From CAIZGX01 sp044374295 (GTDB lineage Bacteria; Bacteroidota; Bacteroidia; Flavobacteriales_D; Sanyastnellaceae), in contig JBILOU010000026.1 in the NCBI GenBank assembly GCA_044374295.1, forward strand, positions 1 through 27,581: a DNA stretch of 27,581 nucleotides, given 5' to 3'. This document shows positions 1-7,320 of the stretch, piece by piece (position 1 is the first letter of the stretch; every line of letters begins with the position of its first letter). The translations under genes and the position numbers were made by a program. Under the pieces are notes generated by a model that worked only from the letters and a program-made list of their open reading frames with translations, was not told the DNA's origin and ran no database searches.

Positions 1-13
1 GAATAATTAACAT
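1..13 (-). CDS. possible 5' end of a gene leaving the left edge
   Basis: An ATG on the minus strand at 13 opens a frame of only four codons (M-L-I-I) before the window ends. It is worth noting only because a full-consensus promoter (41-71) points at it, leaving a leader of about 20 bases with a purine-rich run ahead of the ATG. No product can be inferred from four residues, and the true start could lie further left. Confidence 0.3.
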
Positions 14-40
14 GTCTTTTCTGTTTCTTTAATTGGGCGA

Positions 41-71
41 CAAAAGTAATGAACTTTTTTGATTATCCAAA
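41..71 (-). promoter_or_regulatory. Bacteroidota-type promoter reading off the left edge
   Basis: On the minus strand TTTG (68-71) is followed after exactly 19 bases by TACTTTTG (41-48), matching the known Bacteroidota consensus TTTG-N19-21-TAnnTTTG at every fixed base. It begins 3 bases past the stop codon of the acyl-CoA dehydrogenase gene. The downstream gene on the minus strand therefore probably has its own transcript as well as any readthrough. Confidence 0.75.
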
Positions 72-73
72 TC

Positions 74-1213
74 TTATTTAAGAATTTCTCTAGAAATTAC
101 TAATTTTTGAATTTCAGAGGTTCCTTCTCCAATGGTACAAAGTTTAGAATCGCGGTAGAATTTCTCGACGGGAAAGTCTTTCGTGTAGCCATAACCACCA
201 AAAATCTGAACGGCTTCTGTTGCCACACGCACTGCAACTTCAGAAGCATAATACTTCGCCATGGCTGATTCTTTGGTGAGTTTCTTTTTGCTGTTCTTTA
301 AGTGTGCCGCTTGAAGAAGTAACAATTCCGCCGCTTCAATATCGGTTTTCATATCTGCAATTTTGAATGCGATAGCTTGGAATTGAGAAATAGGTTTTCC
401 GAACTGCTCTCTTTCTTTCGAATACTGAACGGCGGCTTCGTACGCCCCCTTTGCTATGCCAAGTGAAAGTGCGCCAATACTGATTCTTCCTCCATCTAAT
501 ATTTTCATGGCTTGAACGAATCCATCTCCAACCTTTCCTAAAATCTGACTTTCGTGAATGCGGCAGTCTTCGAAAATAAGTTCAGCAGTTTCTGATGCAC
601 GCATGCCTAATTTGTTTTCCTTTTTTCCTCCTCGGAAACCCGGTGTATCTCTTTCAACGATGAAGGCCGTGATTCCATGTGAATCGAGAAGATCGCCCGT
701 GCGGACAAGCACAACTGCAACTTCACCGCTAATTCCGTGAGTAATCCAGTTCTTAGTGCCGTTGATTACCCAGTATTCGCCGTCTTTCACAGCAGTACAC
801 TTCATGCGCATGGCATCTGAACCGGTATTCGCTTCGGTTAATCCCCATGCACCAATCCATTCGCCAGAGGCTAATTTCGGAAGGTACTTTTGCTTTTGCT
901 TTTCGTTCCCGAATTCTAAAATGTGGTTAGTACAAAGTGAATTGTGCGCGGCAACGCTTAATCCAATTGAGCCACAAACTTTAGATATTTCAACGATACA
1001 GGAAATGTATTCGTAGTAACCTAATCCGGCCCCACCGTATGCTGAAGGAACAAGGACGCCCATAAGGCCGAGCTCACCCATCTGGTGGAATAATTCTTTT
1101 GGGAAAATTTGTTCTTCGTCCCAGTGCATGACATTCGGTCTGATCTCTTTTTCAGCGAAGTCACGTACCATTTGCGAGATCATTGCTTCGCTTTCTTCTT
1201 GTTTGAAGTTCAT
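74..1213 (-). CDS. acyl-CoA dehydrogenase
   Basis: This 379-residue FAD enzyme has the usual length for short/branched-chain acyl-CoA dehydrogenases, which oxidise acyl-CoA to trans-2-enoyl-CoA and pass electrons to electron-transfer flavoprotein. It shows the helical N-terminal domain, the first family signature (GLTEANTGSDA, around residues 124-134) in the beta domain, and the C-terminal signature with FGGYGY followed by IGEGTSEIQ. The Glu of GEGT (residue 363) aligns with the catalytic base of short-chain and butyryl-CoA dehydrogenases. The ATG at 1213 fits the family start. It follows apt by 21 bases but has a -7 box inside the end of apt, so it may be transcribed both ways. The exact acyl substrate cannot be read from the sequence; butyryl or branched-chain substrates are likely. 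Confidence 0.93.
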   Translation of the reverse strand: MNFKQEESEAMISQMVRDFAEKEIRPNVMHWDEEQIFPKELFHQMGELGLMGVLVPSAYGGAGLGYYEYISCIVEISKVCGSIGLSVAAHNSLCTNHILEFGNEKQKQKYLPKLASGEWIGAWGLTEANTGSDAMRMKCTAVKDGEYWVINGTKNWITHGISGEVAVVLVRTGDLLDSHGITAFIVERDTPGFRGGKKENKLGMRASETAELIFEDCRIHESQILGKVGDGFVQAMKILDGGRISIGALSLGIAKGAYEAAVQYSKEREQFGKPISQFQAIAFKIADMKTDIEAAELLLLQAAHLKNSKKKLTKESAMAKYYASEVAVRVATEAVQIFGGYGYTKDFPVEKFYRDSKLCTIGEGTSEIQKLVISREILK

Positions 1214-1234
1214 GGTTCAGTTATTCTATTTTTT

Positions 1235-1768
1235 TTAATACTGTGCAAAAGTATGTATGTCAACGTTATTCAAACCAATGATTTCTCTTCCATTTAGAAA
1301 ATTTAATTCCATAAGAAAAGAAAATGCTACGAGTTGCGCTCCTGTATCTTGAATAAGCTGGGCAGCCGCATTTGCAGTCCCGCCAGTAGCAAGAACATCA
1401 TCGTGCAGTATTACGCGGTCGGTCGGCGATAATGCGGATTTTTGAATTTCAATTTCAGCTTGGCCATACTCGAGAGTATAAGAAATTCCATTTACTTCAC
1501 CCGGGAGTTTGCCTTTTTTTCGAATACAAACAAAAGGTATGTTAAGCGCTAAGGCCAAAGGCATTCCCAAAAGAAATCCTCGACTTTCCATAGCGACTAG
1601 TGCAGTTGGATTGTGAAGGCGGAGTTCGTTTGCCATTTCTGAAACGAGTTCTTTCACCAAATCAGAATGACGAAATAACGGTAAAATGTCTTTAAAGATA
1701 ATTCCTTCAATTGGGAAATTCGGTATGTCTATTATGAGTTCACGGACTCTTTCCTGTAGTGTTTGCAT
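1235..1768 (-). CDS. apt: adenine phosphoribosyltransferase
   Basis: Adenine phosphoribosyltransferase converts adenine plus PRPP to AMP in cytoplasmic purine salvage. The PRPP-binding motif is clear (HDDVLATGGTA), as is the N-terminal IPNFP..GI.FKDI block typical of Apt, and the length of 177 residues is normal. I place the start at the ATG at 1768 (MQTLQERVRE), which matches family N-termini; an in-frame codon at 1789 would add seven residues unlike the family. This start lies inside the upstream helix-hairpin-helix gene, giving a 29-base out-of-frame overlap that suggests translational coupling. The last codons (HTFAQY) also contain the -7 box of the next gene. Confidence 0.95.
   Translation of the reverse strand: MQTLQERVRELIIDIPNFPIEGIIFKDILPLFRHSDLVKELVSEMANELRLHNPTALVAMESRGFLLGMPLALALNIPFVCIRKKGKLPGEVNGISYTLEYGQAEIEIQKSALSPTDRVILHDDVLATGGTANAAAQLIQDTGAQLVAFSFLMELNFLNGREIIGLNNVDIHTFAQY
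1246..1253 (-). promoter_or_regulatory. -7 box for the acyl-CoA dehydrogenase gene
   Basis: TACTTTTG on the minus strand is an exact TAnnTTTG match, 32 bases upstream of the ATG at 1213, embedded in the final codons of apt. The nearest TTTG upstream is only 17 bases away, shorter than the usual 19-21, so the -33 element is uncertain. Confidence 0.5.
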
Positions 1769-2375
1769 AAGATTGGAAATCCTTTGCAAGATAAGGCTTT
1801 AATCTGTCTTTTGTTTCAGTGGCGATTGCAATTATTTTATCAAATTCTTCTTGATTTTGAATTACCCCGTTGTTCTTCCGATAGAGGGCAAGTGCCTTCG
1901 CTTCTTTGTAACTTAGATAGGGGTGGAGCGCCAATTCTTCTTCAGATTTTGAGTTGATTCCAAGAGGTTGAATAAGATCAATATTCACTTTTAATAAAGG
2001 ATGAATTCGCTCGAAAATATTTTCGGGGAAGTGATAGATTTCAAGAAGTTGGAAACTACTCGCATACCCTCCGAGTTGGTCACGGTAAAGGAGAATTTTC
2101 GAGATTAAATAACCTGGAATTTTTAGCTTGATCAAGTCGATTGAGTCGGCACTGTTTATTTCGATCGATGTGATTTTCTCTTTTGTGAAATACTCTTGTG
2201 GATTCGCAATGGAAGAGTCTGCGTTAACGTTAACGGGGGTTTCGTATTGAAAGACAATGCTACTTGTTGGATAATAGAACGCAGCAATCTCTTTGTAAGT
2301 TAAGTAGAACGCGGCTAGAGAAATCCAGATTAATATACTTACGCGTTGGTCTCTTGAAAGCATATGAATATTCAT
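1740..2375 (-). CDS. membrane-anchored helix-hairpin-helix protein (ComEA-like)
   Basis: This 211-residue protein has an N-terminal hydrophobic segment (about residues 12-34), suggesting an anchor facing the periplasm, then two helix-hairpin-helix units. The first reads IEINSADSIDLIKLKIPG with ILLYRDQLGG. The second is near LGINSKSEEELALHPYLSYK with ALALYRKNNG. HHH pairs of this layout are found in ComEA-type DNA-binding proteins and in many Bacteroidota proteins annotated only as helix-hairpin-helix domain proteins. It therefore may bind DNA non-specifically, but no competence genes are nearby. Its last 29 bases overlap the start of apt. The start at 2375 is within a 12-base palindrome. Function beyond DNA binding is inferred. 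Confidence 0.82.
   Translation of the reverse strand: MNIHMLSRDQRVSILIWISLAAFYLTYKEIAAFYYPTSSIVFQYETPVNVNADSSIANPQEYFTKEKITSIEINSADSIDLIKLKIPGYLISKILLYRDQLGGYASSFQLLEIYHFPENIFERIHPLLKVNIDLIQPLGINSKSEEELALHPYLSYKEAKALALYRKNNGVIQNQEEFDKIIAIATETKDRLKPYLAKDFQSYANTTGKSP
2364..2375. repeat. 12-bp perfect palindrome over a start codon
   Basis: ATGAATATTCAT is its own reverse complement and includes the ATG of the helix-hairpin-helix gene on the minus strand. It could be a small operator or simply reflect the codons M-N-I-H; the sequence alone cannot decide. Confidence 0.4.
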
Positions 2376-2545
2376 GCGTTTTTATTTTCAAAATTCATTT
2401 TTGAAAAACGGGAAATCAAAAAACTGTTATGGGAAATTCAAATAAAGAAGATGGAAGTCGAGTTTGAAATTACTTTCTTTCCCTTGTACAAAGCGGAAAA
2501 GTATTGAATAAAGGTTATGCTAAAAATTCAAATAACATCAAAGAA

Positions 2546-4780
2546 TTATCTTGATAGAACAACGTGTCCGTATACAATATCGCTGTCACCAAATTTAGAT
2601 TTATATCTGATTTTGTAGGCATAAACGCCATCCATAGCAAAGTGGTCTCCGTTACGCACATTTCCGGTCCAGAAGAAATGTTGTTTGTTCCCCTCGAAAA
2701 CGGGTTCTCCCCAACTATTAAAAACAGTAATTTCAATAACATCAAGTTCGTCAAACACAGGGAACCAGACGTCATTCACTCCGTCATTGTTTGGAGTGAA
2801 ACTATTCGGCACAAACAATGTGAACTCACATTTTTCATAAATGACCTCAATGTTTTCAGTGCGTGTACCGCAGTAATTCGTAGCAATTAAGGTGTATGTA
2901 CCAGTCACTGTCGGAGTAATTGAAGACGTCGTTTCAGAAGTGTTCCAACTGAAGGTCTCAGCTAAATTTTCTCCGGCGTTTAGTGTAATGGGTAAATCAG
3001 AACACTGTGTTATTGAGTCAGGAAGCACGTCAAGTGGAGCGAAGTCCATTAAAATATCAATGCTGTCCAGTGAAATACAAACGCCGTCATTCACGACCAC
3101 GCTATAGTTTCCAGGAGCACTTACAGGCAAAAGTGTTGTAAAGTTGCCTGTATTCCAGGTTCCAGGAGCACCTGCATCAAGGTTTAAAATTGTTCCTTCA
3201 CAAATTGTAGTGTCATTTCCCAATGAAACAATTGGAGGGAATTGAAAAGTTATATTCACGGTGTCTGCGCTGATGCAGCCAAGAGTGTTTAAGGTCTGAA
3301 AATAAGGCCCTGTTGTCGTTGTATTGATTTGATTTGAAACTCCTCCGATACTCCAAAGTCCTGTTAAGTTTGAATTGATTGTCGCTGTTTCTCCAATACA
3401 AAGAAACTGATCTTGTCCAAGATAAAGCGTTGGTGGAGAAACTTCATATGCGATAATGCTTTCAGCAACAGAGCAAAAGTCGTTGTAAAGAAGAACGGTA
3501 TAATTTCCTCCTGAGCTCACTGTAAGTGTTGGGGAAATAGATCCATCAATAGCCCAACTAAAGTCTGTAGCATTTGACAGCGGATCAAGCACAATGCTTT
3601 CACCGGTGCAGAAATAGACGCTATCGGACCAAGTTGAAGTTGGGTAAAGCAATTCAGAAACAATAACGATATCACTCACGCTGCAATTACCGTTGAAGGC
3701 GGTATAGGTATAGGCTCCTGCACCTGATACGGAAGGGGCAGTAGTGGTTTGTCCACTTAATATTGATCCCGTATTTGTCGACCATATCATATTCGTATAA
3801 GCTCCTGTAACTTGAGCATTCAATGTCAGCACGCTGTTATCGCAAACAATTGAATCTGCGGGAACTGTGATAGTCGGATAGGGCACAGTAGTAGCCAGAA
3901 CTGAATATTGATGGGGGATGCCGCAAAAATCTGAGTAGGAAACAGTAAAGGTTGTGTCTGAGGCGAGAATGGCGTTAATGGTAGACGCGTTTGGATTGTC
4001 AATAATACCGGCTGGTTCCCAAACAATGTTAGTTGAAGCATTGGAAGGTGCGTTAAGCGTCAGTATTCCTCCTTCGCATGTAGGTTGAGGGGTAAGGAGA
4101 GGATTAACGTTACTTGGAAGGCAGACTGTCTGTAAGTTGTTCAGCCCACCCGTGGCCCCTGCGAAACCATAATACACGATTGGATTTCCCAGGAATATCG
4201 AGTTGACCATGTCTATGTTTGCGCTCAACCTAAGATTACAATCGAAATAACAACTAAATGTTGTAGTAGGAGCGTCCCAAACCATGCGCACCTGGTGACT
4301 GGCGTTATCCTCAATATTTGTATTAGTTGCGTTGGCTTGAACAGGACCTGCAAGATTGTTTGCAGTGCCATGATTCACACTGCCGTTTTTCAAGAAAGCA
4401 ATGTGGTCATACCAGGGATCATTGTTTGGACTTACGTTCGTATAGGAATCGAATTCAACAGCAAATCCCACAGGAATTCCTTCGAATCCCATTCCACCGC
4501 CGCCAATTCCAAGAACGTTGGTGCCAGTGGGTTGTAGAATGAAACAATTTCCATCGGCCCCGGCGTCATTTGCACCAAAACTCATGGTGAAGTTTAGGTC
4601 GAAACTTTGTGTTAAATCAATCGTAGAAGTTGCCCATACTGAACCGAGTTGCGTATTTACAGGGGGAGTAAGAGTAAAGCAATTACTACTTGTCGCGAAT
4701 GCACTACCATTTGTGACAAATTGCCCGAATGAGGTTATAGTGAAAAGTACAAAAAGCGGTACGACAAGCATTGTGCGCAT
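2546..4780 (-). CDS. secreted L-type lectin with Ig-like repeats and a T9SS type B sorting domain
   Basis: This is a 744-residue cell-surface or secreted protein. From the N-terminus it has a signal peptide (residues 1-20, ending SFGQ), then an L-type (legume-like) lectin domain at about 33-220. The lectin carries the conserved blocks GADGNCFILQ, GFAVEFDSY and DHIAFLKNG, with acidic residues expected to bind Ca2+ and sugar. From about 232 to 650 come six Ig/PKD-like units of about 70-85 residues, each opening with a C-x-G-x4-L-type motif (for example DTTICEGTILNLDAG). The last 94 residues (VPNSFTPNNDGVND onward) are the gliding-motility-associated C-terminal domain, a type IX secretion type B signal. 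I use the ATG at 4780; an in-frame TTG at 4807 would start inside the tRNA terminator. Likely role: binding polysaccharide or glycoprotein outside the cell. The ligand is unknown. Confidence 0.9.
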   Translation of the reverse strand: MRTMLVVPLFVLFTITSFGQFVTNGSAFATSSNCFTLTPPVNTQLGSVWATSTIDLTQSFDLNFTMSFGANDAGADGNCFILQPTGTNVLGIGGGGMGFEGIPVGFAVEFDSYTNVSPNNDPWYDHIAFLKNGSVNHGTANNLAGPVQANATNTNIEDNASHQVRMVWDAPTTTFSCYFDCNLRLSANIDMVNSIFLGNPIVYYGFAGATGGLNNLQTVCLPSNVNPLLTPQPTCEGGILTLNAPSNASTNIVWEPAGIIDNPNASTINAILASDTTFTVSYSDFCGIPHQYSVLATTVPYPTITVPADSIVCDNSVLTLNAQVTGAYTNMIWSTNTGSILSGQTTTAPSVSGAGAYTYTAFNGNCSVSDIVIVSELLYPTSTWSDSVYFCTGESIVLDPLSNATDFSWAIDGSISPTLTVSSGGNYTVLLYNDFCSVAESIIAYEVSPPTLYLGQDQFLCIGETATINSNLTGLWSIGGVSNQINTTTTGPYFQTLNTLGCISADTVNITFQFPPIVSLGNDTTICEGTILNLDAGAPGTWNTGNFTTLLPVSAPGNYSVVVNDGVCISLDSIDILMDFAPLDVLPDSITQCSDLPITLNAGENLAETFSWNTSETTSSITPTVTGTYTLIATNYCGTRTENIEVIYEKCEFTLFVPNSFTPNNDGVNDVWFPVFDELDVIEITVFNSWGEPVFEGNKQHFFWTGNVRNGDHFAMDGVYAYKIRYKSKFGDSDIVYGHVVLSR

Positions 4781-4805
4781 TCTACGAAAGTACGACGCAA
4801 ATGGC

Positions 4806-4835
4806 AAAAAAAAAAGCCCTCTGTTGAGGGCTTTT
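4806..4835 (-). terminator. rho-independent terminator of tRNA-Val
   Basis: A 10-bp perfect stem (4812-4821 with 4826-4835), a TGTT loop, and on the minus strand a run of T (4806-4811, continuous with the stem's own T's). It follows the tRNA 3' end by four bases and precedes the lectin ATG (4780) by 25 bases. Confidence 0.85.
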
Positions 4836-4839
4836 GAAG

Positions 4840-4914
4840 TGGGAATTACTGGGTTCGAACCAGTGACCCTCTGCTTGTAAGGCAGATGCTCTGAACCAGC
4901 TGAGCTAAACTCCC
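4840..4914 (-). tRNA. tRNA-Val (anticodon TAC)
   Basis: The minus strand folds into a complete 75-base cloverleaf. The acceptor stem is GGGAGTT/AATTCCC with one G-T pair, the D arm is GCTC...GAGC, and the anticodon stem is TCTGC/GCAGA with loop CTTACAA (anticodon TAC, reading GTA and other Val codons). The variable loop is GGGTC, and the T arm is ACTGG/CCAGT with loop TTCGAAC. The discriminator base is A. The CCA tail is not encoded (the next bases are CTT) and must be added enzymatically, as is usual in this phylum. It has its own promoter (4932-4962) and terminator (4806-4835), so it is a single-gene transcription unit. Confidence 0.97.
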
Positions 4915-4931
4915 TTCCGTTTTCAGGAGTG

Positions 4932-4962
4932 CAAATATATAAAGTGTATTTGATTCTCCAAA
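4932..4962 (-). promoter_or_regulatory. promoter of tRNA-Val
   Basis: TTTG (4959-4962), a 19-base spacer, then TATATTTG (4932-4939) on the minus strand match the Bacteroidota housekeeping consensus fully. Transcription should begin near 4925, about 11 bases before the mature tRNA. The -33 element is 4 bases past the DUF5606 stop codon. Confidence 0.82.
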
Positions 4963-4966
4963 AAAA

Positions 4967-5401
4967 TTATGCGTTTTCTTCCGATTCCTCTTGGGTATTT
5001 TCCTCAGAAGCCTCGAAATCAAGCATATCACGACTTTTCAAAAGTCCGTACCAGCTAAATAATTTTTTAATATCACTATCATAAACACGATCTTCATCGA
5101 AATCGGGAAGTACTTTTTTGAATTCTTCGCGAAGAGCAGCTCCTGTCAAATTACTCGATGGTCCTTCTCCGTCACCGTAAACATTCTTCATGTTAGAAAG
5201 AACCTGCTTCAATGGAACATCTTCCTCGTAAGTAAACATGCTGATGTCTGCAAGGGTGCTTACGCGTTGAGTGCTCAGGATTGGCTGACGCTTGCCGTCA
5301 ACTAATGACTCTGCAACTACAGCAACTTTTCCTGCTGACACCACTTTAAACAATCCAGATTTTCCGGATACTGAAATAATTTTTTCCAACTCTGTTGCCA
5401 T
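4967..5401 (-). CDS. DUF5606 domain protein
   Basis: A 144-residue acidic cytoplasmic protein matching the DUF5606 family, which is restricted to Bacteroidota and has no known function. Recognisable features are the N-terminal ISVSGKSGLFKVV block, then KRQPILSTQRVSTLADISMFT, a central IYDS-like segment (DEDRVYDSDIKKLFSWY), and a Glu-rich tail (about residues 131-144) that is probably disordered. There is no signal peptide or membrane segment. The N-terminal half resembles a small beta-barrel, so a nucleic-acid or protein adaptor role is imaginable but not shown. The gene is transcribed divergently from ansA and has a consensus -7 box 20 bases upstream. Confidence 0.85.
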   Translation of the reverse strand: MATELEKIISVSGKSGLFKVVSAGKVAVVAESLVDGKRQPILSTQRVSTLADISMFTYEEDVPLKQVLSNMKNVYGDGEGPSSNLTGAALREEFKKVLPDFDEDRVYDSDIKKLFSWYGLLKSRDMLDFEASEENTQEESEENA

Positions 5402-5421
5402 ACTTTTTTTTTGAATGGTGG

Positions 5422-5429
5422 CAAATCTA
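5422..5429 (-). promoter_or_regulatory. -7 box for the DUF5606 gene
   Basis: TAGATTTG on the minus strand, an exact TAnnTTTG match, lies 20 bases before the ATG at 5401. The best TTG-like -33 candidate (ATTG, 5452-5455) is 22 bases away, slightly too far. Confidence 0.55.
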
Positions 5430-5476
5430 ATCAGTTCGAATAGAAAATTATCAATTAGTCGTATAATTTTTCTCTC

Positions 5477-5484
5477 TAACTTGG
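5477..5484 (+). promoter_or_regulatory. near-consensus -7 box abutting the ansA start
   Basis: TAACTTGG differs from TAnnTTTG at one base and ends 4 bases before the ansA ATG (5489). A start site the usual few bases downstream would fall at or beside the ATG, giving an mRNA with almost no leader. Confidence 0.45.
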
Positions 5485-5488
5485 TCCC

Positions 5489-6511
5489 ATGAATGCAAAC
5501 ATTCTTATTCTTTACGCCGGTGGAACCATTGGTATGTGGGAAGATCCTGCAACTGGAACTCTTATTCCACTCGACTTAAAAGACCTCAATAAATACTTGC
5601 CCGAAATACAAGGACTCAATGTGAGTTATGAAGGCATTTCTTTGAAAACGCCGATAGACAGCGCTGAACTTACTCCAACTGTATGGACGGAATTGGTTGA
5701 AATAATTGAGTCTAAGTATTCAGAGTTTGATGGATTTGTCATTCTACATGGTACAGATACCATGGCTTATACAGCATCTGCTTTGAGTTTCATGGTTCAG
5801 GGGTTGAATAAGCCCATTATTCTCACGGGATCACAACTTCCATTGGGGCGATTGCGAACTGACGGAAGAGAGAACTTCATAACCGCCATTGAGATAGCTT
5901 CCAAAAGGAAGAATAATGAACCTTTAGTTCAGGAAGTTGCCATATGTTTTGGTGAGCGCCTAATGCGTGGAAACCGCAGTTGGAAGGCGAATACGGAGAT
6001 TTTTGATGCATTCGACTCTCCTAATTTCGGGAATTTAGCAACAATTGGAACGCATATTATTTTCAACGAACAACTCCTTTTCAGATCGAATAAGCCATTG
6101 AAGTTTATTAAGGAAATGACCGAAGGTGTTGGCGTATTGAAGTTGTATCCTGGAATTCTTCCATCATCAATTGAATATGCATTGGCCCGACCTAACATGA
6201 AGGTCTGTATCATAGAATCCTTTGGAGCAGGAAACGTACCAAGGAACGAGGAATTTCTGAAGGTGTTCAAAGACGCTATTGAACGAGGTGTTTCAATAAT
6301 TAATATTTCTCAATGTAAACGCGGAAGAGTCGACGAAAGATTATACAAAACTGGAAAAGCTTTTGCAGAAACAGGTGCTATTTTCGGCTATGATCTGACG
6401 TTTGAAGCAGCAATCACAAAGAGTATGTACCTGTTGGCTCAAGGTTTTCAAGGACAGGAATTTCGAAATGCCTTGCTCGAAAACATTGCCGGAGAATTAA
6501 GCGAAAATTAA
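5489..6511 (+). CDS. ansA: type I L-asparaginase
   Basis: A 340-residue cytoplasmic asparaginase that hydrolyses L-asparagine to aspartate and ammonia. The first catalytic motif is YAGGTIG with nucleophile candidate Thr13. The second is LHGTDTMAYT, with Thr89 and Asp90 as the second Thr and its Asp partner. The catalytic Lys lies in the RGNRSWKANTEIFDAF block. The absence of a signal peptide and the length place it with the type I (E. coli AnsA-like) rather than the periplasmic type II enzymes. It converges on the TatD-family gene, with stop codons overlapping in a TTAA. The start at 5489 gives the expected family N-terminus directly before the first motif. Confidence 0.94.
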   Translation: MNANILILYAGGTIGMWEDPATGTLIPLDLKDLNKYLPEIQGLNVSYEGISLKTPIDSAELTPTVWTELVEIIESKYSEFDGFVILHGTDTMAYTASALSFMVQGLNKPIILTGSQLPLGRLRTDGRENFITAIEIASKRKNNEPLVQEVAICFGERLMRGNRSWKANTEIFDAFDSPNFGNLATIGTHIIFNEQLLFRSNKPLKFIKEMTEGVGVLKLYPGILPSSIEYALARPNMKVCIIESFGAGNVPRNEEFLKVFKDAIERGVSIINISQCKRGRVDERLYKTGKAFAETGAIFGYDLTFEAAITKSMYLLAQGFQGQEFRNALLENIAGELSEN

Positions 6512-7275
6512 TTCAAAGAGAATAACTTCTTAGCATTCTGGGAAGTAAGCGCAGCAGTCTCATCGAATGTCATTCCTAATGATTTGGCAATGAATTCAAC
6601 GGTATGTGCAATGAAGGCGGGTTCGTTTCTCTTTCCACGATTGGGAACAGGCGATAAAAAGGGAGCGTCGGTTTCAACAACGAGTTTCTCAAGTGGAATT
6701 TTTTGGATACTTCCATCTTGATTCTTTTTGTAGGTCGAAGTTCCTCCGATTCCGAAATAGAAGTTGTGGTAGGAAGAGATTTTTTTTATTTCATTCTCAT
6801 TTCCAGTAAAGCAATGAAAAACGCCCCGCAATGTAGGACTGTCATGCTCATCGAGACACTCGAAAATTTCTTTAAACGATTCGCGCGCATGAATGATCAG
6901 CGGTAAATCGAATTCTTTTGCCCAATTGATTTGCTCGATAAACGACTTTTTCTGAATAGCGAGGTTGTCTTGTTTCCAATGCAGATCAATTCCCGTTTCG
7001 CCAATGCCAATGGGCTTTACAATAGGTATAAGCGCTTTCATGCGAGCAAGAACTTCTTCATAATCGTCATTCACATCACACGGGTGCAGACCAATCATGC
7101 TATAGAAAAAACCGGGGTAGTCTTTGCATAACGCAAGCATGGGTTCAATGCTTGCTTCGTCTATGTTGGGAAGGAATACTTTTCCAACCTCGAACGACTT
7201 GGCACGTTCAACAACTTCTGCCAAATCTTCCTTGAAAACATCTAAATAAACGTGGCTATGCGTATCAATTATCAT
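6508..7275 (-). CDS. TatD family metal-dependent hydrolase
   Basis: A 255-residue TIM-barrel hydrolase of the TatD family (related proteins are metal-dependent 3'-5' exonucleases or deoxyribonucleases). Metal-binding motifs are present in order: DTHSH near residue 4 (the HxH pair), IGLHP, GETGIDL (the bridging Glu), LIIHAR, FHCFTG and ETDAPFLSP (the last Asp). The length is normal and there is no signal peptide, so it is cytoplasmic. Likely roles are DNA repair or turnover of nucleic acids, but the substrate in this phylum is not established. Its stop overlaps that of the converging ansA by four bases, and its consensus -7 box leaves essentially no leader. Confidence 0.93.
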   Translation of the reverse strand: MIIDTHSHVYLDVFKEDLAEVVERAKSFEVGKVFLPNIDEASIEPMLALCKDYPGFFYSMIGLHPCDVNDDYEEVLARMKALIPIVKPIGIGETGIDLHWKQDNLAIQKKSFIEQINWAKEFDLPLIIHARESFKEIFECLDEHDSPTLRGVFHCFTGNENEIKKISSYHNFYFGIGGTSTYKKNQDGSIQKIPLEKLVVETDAPFLSPVPNRGKRNEPAFIAHTVEFIAKSLGMTFDETAALTSQNAKKLFSLN

Positions 7276-7279
7276 TTCG

Positions 7280-7287
7280 CAAAAGTA
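7280..7287 (-). promoter_or_regulatory. -7 box abutting the TatD-family start
   Basis: TACTTTTG on the minus strand is an exact TAnnTTTG match, ending only four bases before the ATG at 7275. It predicts a leaderless or near-leaderless mRNA. It lies back to back with the plus-strand box at 7306. Confidence 0.6.
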
Positions 7288-7305
7288 GGGAGTTCCTTTT
7301 GAATG

Positions 7306-7312
7306 TATCTTG
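7306..7312 (+). promoter_or_regulatory. -7 box for the GT9 operon
   Basis: TATCTTG (TAnnTTG form) ends 8 bases before the ATG at 7321. Because it overlaps the upstream in-frame ATG at 7303, it argues for 7321 as the translation start. Confidence 0.45.
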
Positions 7313-7320
7313 CACCCGAA

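Noticed and set aside
558..1016. Open frames on the plus strand opposite the acyl-CoA dehydrogenase
   Set aside because: They have no family features and are shadows of a clear, full-length gene on the other strand.
2376..2545. Possible small gene or regulatory RNA in the 170-base gap
   Set aside because: No open frame with a good start, no exact -7 box and no stable hairpin with a T run; only A/T-rich sequence is seen.
2564..4041. Several open frames opposite or shifted from the lectin gene
   Set aside because: The lectin frame is continuous with signal peptide, repeats and sorting domain; the others are low-complexity shadows.
4846..5031. Open frame running through tRNA-Val into the DUF5606 end
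   Set aside because: It overlaps a structurally perfect tRNA and has no recognisable protein features.
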